Source of the DNA: Coprinus comatus
Taxonomy: Eukaryota > Basidiomycota > Agaricomycetes > Agaricales > Agaricaceae
NCBI GenBank assembly: GCA_034638255.1
Contig: JAWPGT010000129.1
Location: 1 to 46,625 of the forward strand
DNA length: 46,625 nucleotides
Direction: 5' to 3'
This document shows, piece by piece, positions 21,590-31,288 of the stretch (within the stretch, counting starts at the first letter, position 1; each line of letters begins with the position of its first letter). The notes under the pieces were generated by a model that was not told where the DNA came from, made no database searches, and saw nothing but the letters and a program-made list of their open reading frames with translations. A program made the translations under genes and the position numbers.

Positions 21590-22709
21590 TTCTAGGGTGC
21601 AGCGTCCCAATGTACCTGTGAACTGAGTGTGAGGTCGGAAAGGAATGGAGTCAAAGGCCGTGGAATGGATAAGTTGAGGTGCAGTGGGGTTCTTGTGATA
21701 GAACTCGGCGATTTTTTCGGGGGCATGGACATCGGCTGTGAGTTCCCAAGAGTTCTCTTCCATGCTGAAGTCTTGCCACTTGATCAGAAATCTGAGTTTA
21801 CCTCATTGCACTTTACTGTCCAATATTTCTTCTACTTCCCATTCCTCTTCATTGTCCACCAGTATTGGCATTGGTATTTTTGTCAGCTTCCGACCAGGGA
21901 TCGGGTCTTTGGGAGCTGGAGTGAGTTTAACCACATTGAACACCGGGTGCAGGCGAGACAACCTTCCGGGAAGCTTGAGCCGATATGCCCCAGGCCCAAC
22001 CTTGCAGTCGACGGCGAAAGGACCTAACCGTGTGTGCTCAAACTTCTTTGAGGGCCGACTTGTTGCGATGTCTGATGCGTCAAGGTAAACCATGTCACCC
22101 ATCTTGAGCTCGGGGGCAGGGGTCCGACATTGATTGTAGTACTTCGCCATATCATCCTTTGCCTTCACCAGTGCTGACTTTGCTTCTTCTAGTGCCGACT
22201 CCATCCGGGTTTTGAACTCATTGACTGTTTCGAGTCGGGAGGGGTGTTGTCGGGGTTCGAAGCCCATGCGAGGGTCACGGCCGGTGTCTAATACAAAGGG
22301 CGATTGGTGGGTCGCAGCGTGAACGTGGTTGTTGTGTTGGAATTTGGTGAGCGGGAGAAGGTCATACCAATCGTTCTGTCTTTGGTTAACAAAGACTCGG
22401 ATGTACTGGTTGAGTTCTTGGTTAACTCGTTCGGTTTGACTGTCGGCTTGCAGGTGCCAAGCTGTAGTCGCAGCAACCTTGATGCCTAAGAGTCGGTACA
22501 ACTCACGGGTGAATTCCGACACAAACTGCGGGCCTCGGTCGGAGACAACACATTGAGGTAGGCTGTGGAGCTTCCAGATGTTGTGGAGGAAGAGTCGGGC
22601 GACACCTTCAGCAGTGCAAGTCGTGTGGGTCGGCAGGAAATGAACTCGTTTCAATACTGAATTGACGACTGTGAACACCGCGTCATAACCGTTGGACTCT
22701 GGGAGTTTG
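21590..22709 (-). pseudogene. pol: gypsy-2 pol remnant: integrase C-half and chromodomain
   Basis: Reads through the integrase core (SDRGPQF, SQTERVNQELNQY) and the DNA-binding tail (GPFAVDCKVGPGAYRLKLP) into a chromodomain (EVEEILD...FLIKWQDF...NSWE). A TGA at 21805-21803 interrupts the chromodomain, where a basic residue is usual (VQ-stop-GKLRF). Integrase motifs are eroded (WHLQADSQTER where YHPQTDGQTER is usual). The N-terminal part is removed at the copia-2 junction. Confidence 0.85.
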
Positions 22710-23038
22710 TGTAAGCGCAGGAACGTAGAGGACGACGAGACGGACGCGACGACGAAGGAATGAAAGGAATCGGTCAAGAAATGAGTGAGATATTAAGCAA
22801 GTACTGCAGACACTTGTATTAGACTAGACTATAGGATAACATTATTATTACTCACCTGCAGACACTTGTATTAGACTAGAGAGTCTTCATGTGTCTGCAG
22901 GACGCTTCAGCTATGTGTGACGTGACACTGTGATGTCACAAAGATCGCAAATCATGTACAAGTCCCAATCAACAGATAATGTCCAACCACAACTCACAGA
23001 AGTGCTGACCTTAGGGACTGTCTAGAGCAATCCTGACA
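22710..23038 (-). repeat. 3' LTR of copia-2 (329 bp)
   Basis: On the minus strand it begins TGTCAGGATTGC and ends GCGCTTACA. It has the same length and, as read, the same sequence as the split solo LTR at 9665-11323. A polypurine tract (GATCAGGGGGGTA on the minus strand) lies at 23039-23051. Confidence 0.93.
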
Positions 23039-23104
23039 TACCCCCCTGATCTAGCCAGTCCAGAAAACAAGAGAAAAAGAAAAGGAATAGTGATGAAAAA
23101 GGAA

Positions 23105-26100
23105 TTATGATGAAAGTCCAAGAAGAGGAATAAAATGAGTGACAGCTTTTGGTTCAACGGCCTTGGTGAAGATATCGGCAACTTGTTCAGAGGTGGGGAT
23201 AAAGATAGGAGAAATGATCTTGTTGTATACAGCATCCCAAAGCCAGAAAAAGCGCAAGTCCAATTGCTTCATACGTCCATGATGTTCAGGATTCTTTGAG
23301 ACTGTGATAGTGGATTGATTGTCGATATAAAGGATAGAAGGGGAAGTGAGGGAGTACCCAAACTCAGACAGAATATTGCGCATCCACATGATTTCCTTTC
23401 CAGCTTCAACGGCGGTGACGTATTCAGCTTCCGTTGATGAGAGGGTGACAAGACTTTGATGTTTTGAAGACCAACCAACAGCTGCACCACATACCAAGGT
23501 AACGTAACCACCAGTGGCTCTTCCAGTTTGTAGACAGGCACCATGAGAAGCATCAGAGTAGGTAGTGAAGAGATCCTTCGAGGCCATGTCACCTTTGTAA
23601 ACCAGCTTGTAGTCCATTGTCCCTTTCAAGTAACAAAATAGGTGCTTGACGGCAGCCCAGTGACTCGGACCAGGATTGTGATTGAATCTCCCAAGATAGG
23701 AGACAGCAAAGGCGATGTCAGGACGAGTCATGGTAGCGAGATATTGGAGGGCACCAACAGCGCTGAGATAGGGAGTGTCTTTCATAGCGAGCCTGTCATC
23801 TTCAGTGACCGTAACAGTGGATAGATTGAGACCAGGAGCGAGAGGAGTCTTCACGGGTTTGCAGTCAGACATCTGGAAGCGTTCGAGGAGTTCCTTGACA
23901 TATTTCTCTTGCGAGAGCGAAATAGAGCGATTAACAGGATCTTGATCAACTTTGATAGCCAGTAACCATGAGGTAGCACCGAGGTCACGAAGATTGAAGT
24001 GAGTTGAGAGCTCGTTGATCGTATCATCCATCGCCTTGTCATCCTTCGAAGCAAGAGTAATGTCGTCAATGAAAATGGGAACAATGACCTTGACTGGACC
24101 CTTGGAGTAGATGTAGACAGAGCTGTCGGATTGGAGTCGGGTATATCCCAGGGATGTAAAGACTGAATGAAGTTTCTTGTTCCATTGTCGAGCTGCTTGT
24201 TTGAGACCGTAGAGAGATTTCCGTAGTTTGAACACCATATCAGAAGTACCGTAATGATAGCCTTCAGGTTGACGCATATAGATGTCTTCCTCGAGATCAC
24301 TGTAAGTGAAGGCTGAGGAGATGTCGATGGAGCGTAACTTGTAACCTTCTTTGGCGGCAAGGGCGATGATGAGGCGAAGAGAGGCAGGACGGAAAGTGGG
24401 GGCGAAGACTTCAGTGTAGTCATATCTGGGACGTTGAGCATAACCTTTAGCAACAAGACGAGCTTTATACCGTTCGATAGACCCATCAGGATTATCCTTA
24501 ACCTTATAAACCCAACCAGACTTGATCGCTTTCTCACCACGAGGTAAATGAACCAATTCCCATGTTCCATTTGCTTCCAATACCGAGTACTCCTTGTCCA
24601 TCGCAGCCTTCCATAAATGTGCATCAGGAGCATTCATTGCTGCCTTGTATGATTCTGGGTTACCAGAGTGTGTGTTGGCAGCAAATTCCACTTCTACAAA
24701 ACCCTTTCTCTCATCTACTGCTAACAGCCCAAATTCTTCGTCATTGTCATCATCTCCATCCTCGAAGTTGAGAGGTTGTCGTTCTAGTTGCTGACAAAGG
24801 TTTTCTGCAGCTTTCCACGTAAGTCATCGAACTCGACTACCTCGTCTACGAAGAGGTGGTACAGCTGGGAGAGGTTGTTGATGAGGAGGAGTTGAAGGAG
24901 GAGGAGGTGGTGTAGCTGGTTGAAGGTGAGGTGTTGATGGTGGAGAGAGCTTTGGAGAGAGTGGTGGAGAAGGTGATGGTGAAGATGGGACAGAGACCGG
25001 AGGATGAACAGGAGCAACGGGAACTTGAGATGAAAGTGATGTTGTATGCTCGATGATACCCCCCTCATCCTCGGGAAATGGCATATTGGGAAGTGTAGGT
25101 GTAGTCGAAGTAGATGATGATGAGGAAGGTAATGGAGGTGACAGAGAAAAGTCAGGAACATTACTCATCTTCACTCTTGAAAGACCTGGAAAATAGCGTT
25201 CGTCGAAATGAGCAGTTTCAGAGATGATGACTTTTCGAGTTGTAGGATTGTAGAACTTCCATCCTTTATATCCATGCTCATACCCCAAGAAAATACACTT
25301 CTCCATATGAGGTTCAAGAGATGTACGTCGATCCTTCTGTATGAAAACATAAGCAGTACATCCCCAAACTCGAAGATGAGATACATCGGGTTTGCGTTTG
25401 TAGAAAGCCTCGAATGGGGTGGTGTAAGGAAGTGGTGAAGTGGGGAGAAGATTCCAGACATGGACCATGGCTGCGAGACATTCACCCCAGAAGGAAGGAG
25501 GAAGACCAGATTCTGAAAGCATCGTAGTGATACGTTCACCCATCGTTCGATTAGCACGTTTGGCGAGACCATTTTGCTGAGGTCGGTTACGAGTAGAGTG
25601 CCTTCGTTCGATCCCACATTCGGTTGTGAATGAGAGAAATGCATTCGACATGTATTCACCTCCCTTATCATCTTGAAGCGCTTTGATCTTCACTCTGAGT
25701 TGGTTTTCTGCCCATGCCTTAAAGTGTTTGAAAGCGTCGAAGGCTTCTGACTTCGCCTTGAGAAGAGCAATACAGCGAAATCTGGTGGCGTCATCAATGA
25801 AGGTGATCCAGTACTTGAAACCTTGAGCTGTGGATGTAGGGAGAGGACCGTGAAGATCGGAGTGAACGAGTTCGAGTGGAGAGCAATTATGATGAGTTGA
25901 GGGAGGGAATGAGGTCGAGTGCATCTTTCCAGCAAGGCAGGGCTCACAGATGGGGTCAGGAGAGGTGTTCGAAATGAGGGAGAGGCCAGTGACAAGGTCT
26001 TGATCAATCATCTTCTTTACATCAGCATAATTGTGGTGAATGAAGTGTCTATGCCATAGGGTGAGGTCCAGAGGGAGTGTGGATGCCGAAAATGCACTCT

Positions 26101-26836
26101 CAGCAGCGATGACAGTGCCATTAAGATGAGCAGAGTTGTTGGGGTTGATAGTGGCAGTGAAAAGAGTAGTTCTGGATTTTCGGAAGGAAAGGGAGTGAGA
26201 AGAGATATTGATGTTAAATCCCTTGTGCCGAGCCAGGTATAGGCAAGCTAGGAGGTTGCTTCCAAGGTCAGGAACGTGTAGGACTCGCGAAAATTCCACC
26301 ACTCTAGCCTTCTTTCCCTTCAAGATAGGTTTAAACATGACAGATCCCATTCCAACAGCATAGACAACAGAATTATTTGCTAAGTGGATAGGGATGTTGG
26401 TAGGCGTGTAGTCTTTGATCCAGTGACGATGAGGAGTCATGTGTGATGTTGCACCGGTGTCGACAAGCCATTGGAAGTCTGCGTGAACCTGGAGAGGGTT
26501 GGAAGAGGAATGGATAGAGGTTGCACTGCCAGCGAACTCGGTGATTGTAGAGAGATCGGCGTCGCGTGAAATTTGGCATGAGTGTAGAAAGGATAGTGAC
26601 GGACATGTGTGCGAGGTTTGACGTGGTTCCGACCGTTCATTCGCGAGGAATTGGGCTTTTCGTCTTGCCTTCTCAAAACTAGTGCATGTGACCTGAGAGT
26701 GGCCTGTAACTTCGCAAAAATCACATTTGGAAGTTGGGTAATCGGCCTGAGGTGTAGCTGATGTTCTTGAGGGAAGGGTAGAGTGCTGAATCCCAGCTCC
26801 CAGATGGAGGCAACCTTTGGTGTGGGGTATAAACAC
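23105..26836 (-). pseudogene. pol: copia-2 pol: zinc knuckle, protease, integrase, RT, RNase H
   Basis: One frame runs the whole length except for a single TGA at 24826-24824, between integrase and RT. In order: a gag CCHC knuckle (CDFCEVTGHSQVTC), an aspartic protease (WLVDTGATSHMT), the GAG-pre-integrase region (LWHRHFIHHN, CEPCLAGK), the integrase core (HSDLHGP, DDKGGEY), RT (LVAKGYAQRP, LYGLKQA, FIDD) and RNase H (YSDASHG, LSSTEAEY). The third integrase catalytic residue is changed: NGLAKRANRT has Lys where the family has Glu (AERKNRT). The frame has no ATG near its start, because gag upstream of the knuckle is deleted. The element could not transpose on its own. Confidence 0.9.
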
Positions 26837-26907
26837 ACCATCTAGGATAAGGATGGGAAAAGGTGGTAATAAATAGATATCGCGATTTCTTGAAGTCCTA
26901 AAGCACG

Positions 26908-26919
26908 GGGCCCATAACC
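26908..26919 (-). other. Primer-binding site of copia-2, half-tRNA(iMet) type
   Basis: Directly inside the 5' LTR the plus strand reads GGGCCCATAACC, which resembles the anticodon stem-loop of initiator tRNA-Met (CAU in the loop). Copia of Drosophila and Ty5 of yeast prime with a cleaved half of this tRNA; adjacency to the LTR supports the same mode here. Confidence 0.65.
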
Positions 26920-27266
26920 TGTAAGCGCAGGAACGTAGAGGACGACGAGACGGACGCGACGACGAAGGAATGAAAGGAATCGGTCAAGAAATGAGTGAGA
27001 TATTAAGCAAGTACTGCAGACACTTGTATTAGACTAGACTATAGGATAACATTATTATTACTCACCTGCAGACACTTGTATTAGACTAGAGAGTCTTCAT
27101 GTGTCTGCAGGACGCTTCAGTAACGTGTGACGTGACATTGTGATGTCACAGAAAGCGGAAACAATCTACAAGTCCAGAACTCCAAAGAGAATATCCAACC
27201 ACAACTCTTCTAACCTCAACCAACAATAAGTACTGACCTTGGGGACTGTCTAGAGCATTCCTGACA
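26920..27266 (-). repeat. Hybrid LTR at the 5' side of copia-2 (347 bp)
   Basis: Its first ~200 bp (plus-strand order) match 22710-22909 almost perfectly. The rest, the U3 side, is only loosely similar and 18 bp longer. A purine tract (TCTTGGGGGATT on the minus strand) adjoins its outer edge at 27267-27278, as if it were also the 3' LTR of another, mostly lost copia element. Confidence 0.85.
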
Positions 27267-27336
27267 AATCCCCCAAGAGATGAAGAAGGGAATATAAAAA
27301 GTCTGTACCTAGCACACGGGATAAAAGGTATGTCTA
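27267..27336 (-). other. Remnant of a further copia element
   Basis: Polypurine-like tract plus ~60 bp of non-coding sequence between the hybrid LTR and the TIR-2 element. It is interpreted as the 3' tail of the copia partner in the LTR recombination. Confidence 0.4.
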
Positions 27337-29341
27337 CATCAGCATTTCCAGCATGTCCTTAGTAGTACTCAGTATAGTTTGGGTAGCTTAGTATACTTAC
27401 TGATACTTAGATATATATTTTCAAAGTAACTCTAAGGTAGTCAATATTTCCAACCAAGTTTTTAAGTTTCCCAAGCACTATTCCAAGGTCACAAAAAGTC
27501 GAAGTTAATTTGTGTTATTGACTTTGTTTTTGTTTCATTTGTTTGGTTGATGTCATTAATGATGTGTTGTTATTTCAAGATGATGCATCAATAATCACAT
27601 CATTTATGTTCCCAGATTTGGACTTCACGAAAAATCGCAAAATCGGACTGTCACATGATCACTCTCACCATCACATGTAACAGGACACGTTGCATCAGCA
27701 ATGCAACCTCACGAAGGTCACAACTTCTACTCACTGCCGACTCTGAGTAATGTCACCACTGCACTCTCATTTCTTGATGAAACTCTACGCGTTGGAGCTC
27801 GTTGGAACCGTCTCGACATTATGCATTGAATGAGCCTATGTACGCGTGATATGGTGGGGTTTTCATTATTCTTACAAGGTATGTCAATTTCGACTATTTT
27901 CCATGTATTGGGCTCATATAATCGTGTATTGGCGCGTTCTTAGGCCCTCCAGGACGGTCTTAATACTCTTCTTCGAACAAGCCTACATACACGTGTCCCG
28001 ATGCAGTAGCCATGCTATAACATCAGTTTTACTGCTGGTGTGTCATTACTTGCTGTTTTTCTTCTGTATCACTCATTTTTCTACATACAGGAACGTTTCT
28101 AGGCTCTCCAGAACCTTCTCGACGTGTACTATAGGATAGGAGGGTTAGGTGATGACGTGGTATGGTGTATACCCCACGAAGGGGGGTTTCTTCCTTGGTG
28201 AGTCATTATCTGTCTCAAGGGAAGTATTTTACTCATTTCTCACTCCCTCCTGCACTCGATGGCACATTCTTAGGCTCGTCTAACCTACACGTACCACCTC
28301 TATGACATCTCCAACTTGTAAACGATATGGAGAAGTTCTGGATATGTAGTGACCTTATCTTCTATGGTCTATCTTGTGAGTATACTTTTCACTCTACAAC
28401 TACTAACACAGTCATTTTCGCACCATACACCACGTTCTTAGGCTCGTTGGAACCGCATCGAGAAGGCAAATCGATAGAGGGTAGTACGGTGTGGTATGGT
28501 GGGGTATCCATTGGTGAAAAGTATGTTCTCTAACTTTTACACCAATCCTGTTATTTTACTGATATCTCACTCCCTCCTGCACTCCATAACATGCTTTCAG
28601 GCTCGTTTACACCACGTGTACATTCTCTGTTCCACCCCTGATTTGTACACACTATGGAGGACTGCTGGAGTTGTAGTGACCTATCTTCTGGTAAGTTCTT
28701 ATTCAATCTAACACCTGTTTCGATACTCAATCCTTATCGGAATCTTACGTTCTTAGCATTGTTCAAACCGTCTCGACGGCGCCGTTCGAACGCACCTACC
28801 CACGTAACGTTCCGATCAATACTCGTATCGCAATGTCCAGTTCTTTATTCTCCCAAGTAAGTTCTCCTATTATGAATATATTCTTGTAATTTTTTATCTT
28901 TATTTCGGTACATTACTGTAGTATACACTACTATTATGCTGTATACAATCACTCTTGTATTTTTGTACATTACTGTCTCCCTTCTGATAATATAATTCAG
29001 TTGATATACATTTACATGCATTTGAGACACTCTAGGAGTCCTTGAAATTTTGCTTTTTATATATATATATTCTGATATACCTGATTTATAAGCTTGAGAA
29101 AGTATTTTCGAAGGCAGTACAAGTAGATATAAGGTAAAACTAAGTAGAATTAAGTGTGACTAACCAGGACCCCCTGCTTAGAATAGCTTGGAATTGACTT
29201 GTCAAGCATGACTAAGTAATTCCAAGGAGAAAATAAAAATTCTTTTACATTCTTGATATATCCTTGGTCATCCTTGGAAATGTTTTCAAGGAGGTTTAAG
29301 GAGGTTTAAGCTTGGCCAAGGAGATACTCGTTTTGCTGATG
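27337..29341. mobile_element. Second TIR-family element (TIR-2), 2005 bp, with internal tandem array
   Basis: The ends are CATCAGCA and TGCTGATG, with weaker inverted similarity further in (TCCTTAG/CTTGGCC regions). It is flanked by TA on both sides, and CCTTGG-type motifs lie near both ends. It shares with TIR-1 the GTGAAGTCCAAAT segment and a unit matching 10581-10665 in inverse orientation. No transposase is visible. Membership in the TIR-1 family is well supported by the internal sequence; the exact borders rest on the short TIR and are less sure. Confidence 0.6.
27780..28860 (+). repeat. Degenerate ~163-bp tandem array (6-7 units)
   Basis: A core like ACGTTCTTAGGCTCGTTGG recurs near 27932, 28091, 28260, 28430, 28585 and 28748 (spacings 159, 169, 170, 155, 163), with a partial unit near 27795. 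Other shared blocks are CTCACTCCCTCCTGCACTC and GTATGGTGGGGT. The array lies inside TIR-2. TIR-1 carries single units in both orientations. Confidence 0.8.
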
Positions 29342-29395
29342 TATTAATCTTATATCTAAATGAAATACACCTCATTCCAGCACCTTAGTTCCTTC

Positions 29396-30553
29396 TCAAT
29401 TCAGTCCACTGGAGTCATCGTCACAGTCAAAAAATGTAGAAGACACCAACCAGAAGGTTTCCGAGATTGTTAGTTTATTTAATGAAGGAATGAAAATTGA
29501 ATGAGATCAGTACGTATTTGCTTTTTTGACAATTTCTAATGACTAACAACAATGATTCATTGATACAGGCATGCCCTTCAGCATCAAATAGCGATTGGAA
29601 ACTTGGATGTTGACGATCTCAGTTTGCAGAGATCAAAACTTGCTTCCGAAATTGAACAGTGGGAATCTAATCTACAGGTAAAGTGTCCAGGAATATGAAG
29701 TCAATTACCATCAAAAGAGGGTGCTGCGGAGTTAACCACAGCTGAACTACTACCAATTCACCTCCCCTCCTCTCTCCTCAATAATACCACTACTGTCATA
29801 GAGAACCCGGAATTCAAGTTGTTCATCAACATTGAACTCGATATTTGCCTGTGACAGGCCTATGACACAATCAATGACTTACGAACTGCAATACACTCGT
29901 ATAATGTTGGTTCAAAGCGTAAATTGAAGGATGTCAGAGGTATAGGACCAAACACACGAGCAGACAAGATATTGCAATCGATGCAACGAGATAAGGAACG
30001 ACATGCTGAGCATTATCAAATTACATACAAGGCGCTTGTCACTCTCGGACTTCCGAAAAGCTCCGAGCTCAGGCCACTTTTGAAGACAGATTTATGGGGG
30101 AAGGATATGTATGGTCTAAGTCAGTTGGGGGATTCTAGTAAAAAAGAGCCATGGTTCTGGGTAATTGGAAAGCCAATGAATCTATCCAATGAAAAATGGC
30201 ATGTAGAATGTATGTTTTTATTTTATTTTGTTTTGTTTTGTTTTGTTTTGTTAATTTACTGATTATTACTTTCTTCCCCAGTGGATCGTGTTCGATGGTT
30301 CCGTGCCAAGGCCGCATTAGAACGGTTGAAGGAAGAGGTTGAGATTCTTGAGGAGGAGTTCAAAAGGACGGAACAAAGTTTTTTGCAGATGAAATCAGTT
30401 TGGTTAGCATTAGGTGCAAATGACGTGCAGTCTCCTGGCTCTAGGTGTTATGCATTTCGGCAGGCTGAGGTGTACTCGAGGTTAGAGATATTTGTACAGG
30501 AGTGCTGGGAGTGTGCACGGAAAGATTGCGAGGATTTAAAGAAACACACATAA
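29396..30553 (+). pseudogene. 3' part of a KDZ-like (Kyakuja-Dileera-Zisupton) transposase gene
   Basis: The exons read ~29396-29509, 29569-29677, 29858-30209 and 30282-30553, with matching phases. The text resembles the C-terminal helical region of basidiomycete KDZ transposases: DLSLQRSKLASEIEQWESN, then AYDTINDLR, then VRWFRAKAALERLKEEVEIL, then YAFRQAEVYSRL. The catalytic domain and N-terminal Cys cluster are absent. A TGA at 29502-29504 interrupts the first exon where CGA would restore Arg (IE-stop-DQHALQ). The family call rests on memory of these C-terminal motifs; a host gene of similar helical type is the alternative. Confidence 0.55.
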
Positions 30554-30703
30554 TTTTTTTTAAATATATAATATATAATTATTGTTATACTCTCTCTCTA
30601 TTCTGATGTAGAATGCGTGATGACTACAATGATGTTTGGATTAACTTGATGTTTGGATTATCACGATGGGGATTATTTGGATTATCCAGGGAATCGGATT
30701 ATT

Positions 30704-30760
30704 GATTCCTTTGAATATAAGGGCCGATCCAATCTATCGGCCCTCGAAATCAAAGGAATC
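30704..30760. repeat. 57-bp interrupted palindrome
   Basis: Arms GATTCCTTTGA (30704-30714) plus AGGGCCGAT (30720-30728), mirrored by ATCGGCCCT (30736-30744) plus TCAAAGGAATC (30750-30760), with a 7-nt loop. The arms could form a cruciform. It is preceded by several GGATTA repeats. It may mark a transposon end or a terminator-like structure; function unknown. Confidence 0.75.
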
Positions 30761-30786
30761 GAATCGAAGTTCTGCTGAGGTCCCTG

Positions 30787-31110
30787 AGCAGGGCGTGGAA
30801 GGTTACGGTAGCACGTAACATATTTGGCGCCAAGAGTTGACCAAACTCGACGAGAATCTGTCGCGTCGCGTAGCCTTTTGCTGGTCTATTGGGACGTGAT
30901 TAATATTATCCTACCATTGCGATTAATCCTGCATACCTGGTGTAAGCACAGAATCCCATCGAAGTCTGGGTAACTGTAGATTGTTGTTGGGCGATATACA
31001 AGTCTATAGATGAAGTCAGATATGTGGAGAGCAACTAAGCGAGGACTGTGTAACAACAGAAACATAAGGGTATACAGAGGCAAAGCCCATCGCATTGGGA
31101 AAGTCCAACG
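30787..31110 (-). pseudogene. Inverted partial copy of the F-box gene
   Basis: Homologous to about 12673-13037 in inverse orientation. The intron and the segment TSKRLRDATDSRRVWSTL are conserved, with CGA where the other copy has TGA. The F-box core (LPSELLEEIASNL) is deleted: TTIYS is followed directly by YPDFDGIL. Similarity stops at CCTGCT (30787), so most of the gene is missing. Confidence 0.8.
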
Positions 31111-31288
31111 TTCTAAATATATTGTGACCGCCACATGGTCTCCCACGGCAATGTAGTTGATAAACGTTGGAAGTTCGGTGCATAGTAAGTACAGTTAGTA
31201 ACCACTATATATAATTGAAAGCATGTACTACTACTACTGGAGTCGGGAAAGAAGACAAGTTGCATTATGATTCAGAATAATATTCATC

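Larger units (their letters stand above)
21247..22709 (-). mobile_element. Ty3/gypsy chromovirus fragment (gypsy-2)
   Basis: The 3' part of a second, different chromovirus: half of the integrase, a chromodomain, the polypurine tract (AGGGGGGTAGA on the minus strand, 21579-21589) and the 3' LTR. It sits against copia-1 on the left and is cut at 22709 by the copia-2 LTR. The rest of the element is not in the window. Confidence 0.88.
22710..27266 (-). mobile_element. Ty1/copia element (copia-2), recombinant and gag-deleted
   Basis: A copia element with two LTRs, a half-tRNA primer-binding site and an almost open pol, but lacking most of gag. The LTRs (329 and 347 bp) are near-identical over their R-U5 side and clearly different over the ~150 bp of the U3 side. 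The flanks do not match (GTTTG on the left, AATCC on the right). A polypurine-like tract also follows the right LTR. Together these point to recombination between two related elements. Confidence 0.9.

Noticed and set aside
30886..31146. Separate small gene encoding a hydrophobic N-terminus
   Set aside because: It is the inverted partial copy of the F-box gene; its end arises from reading through the conserved intron.
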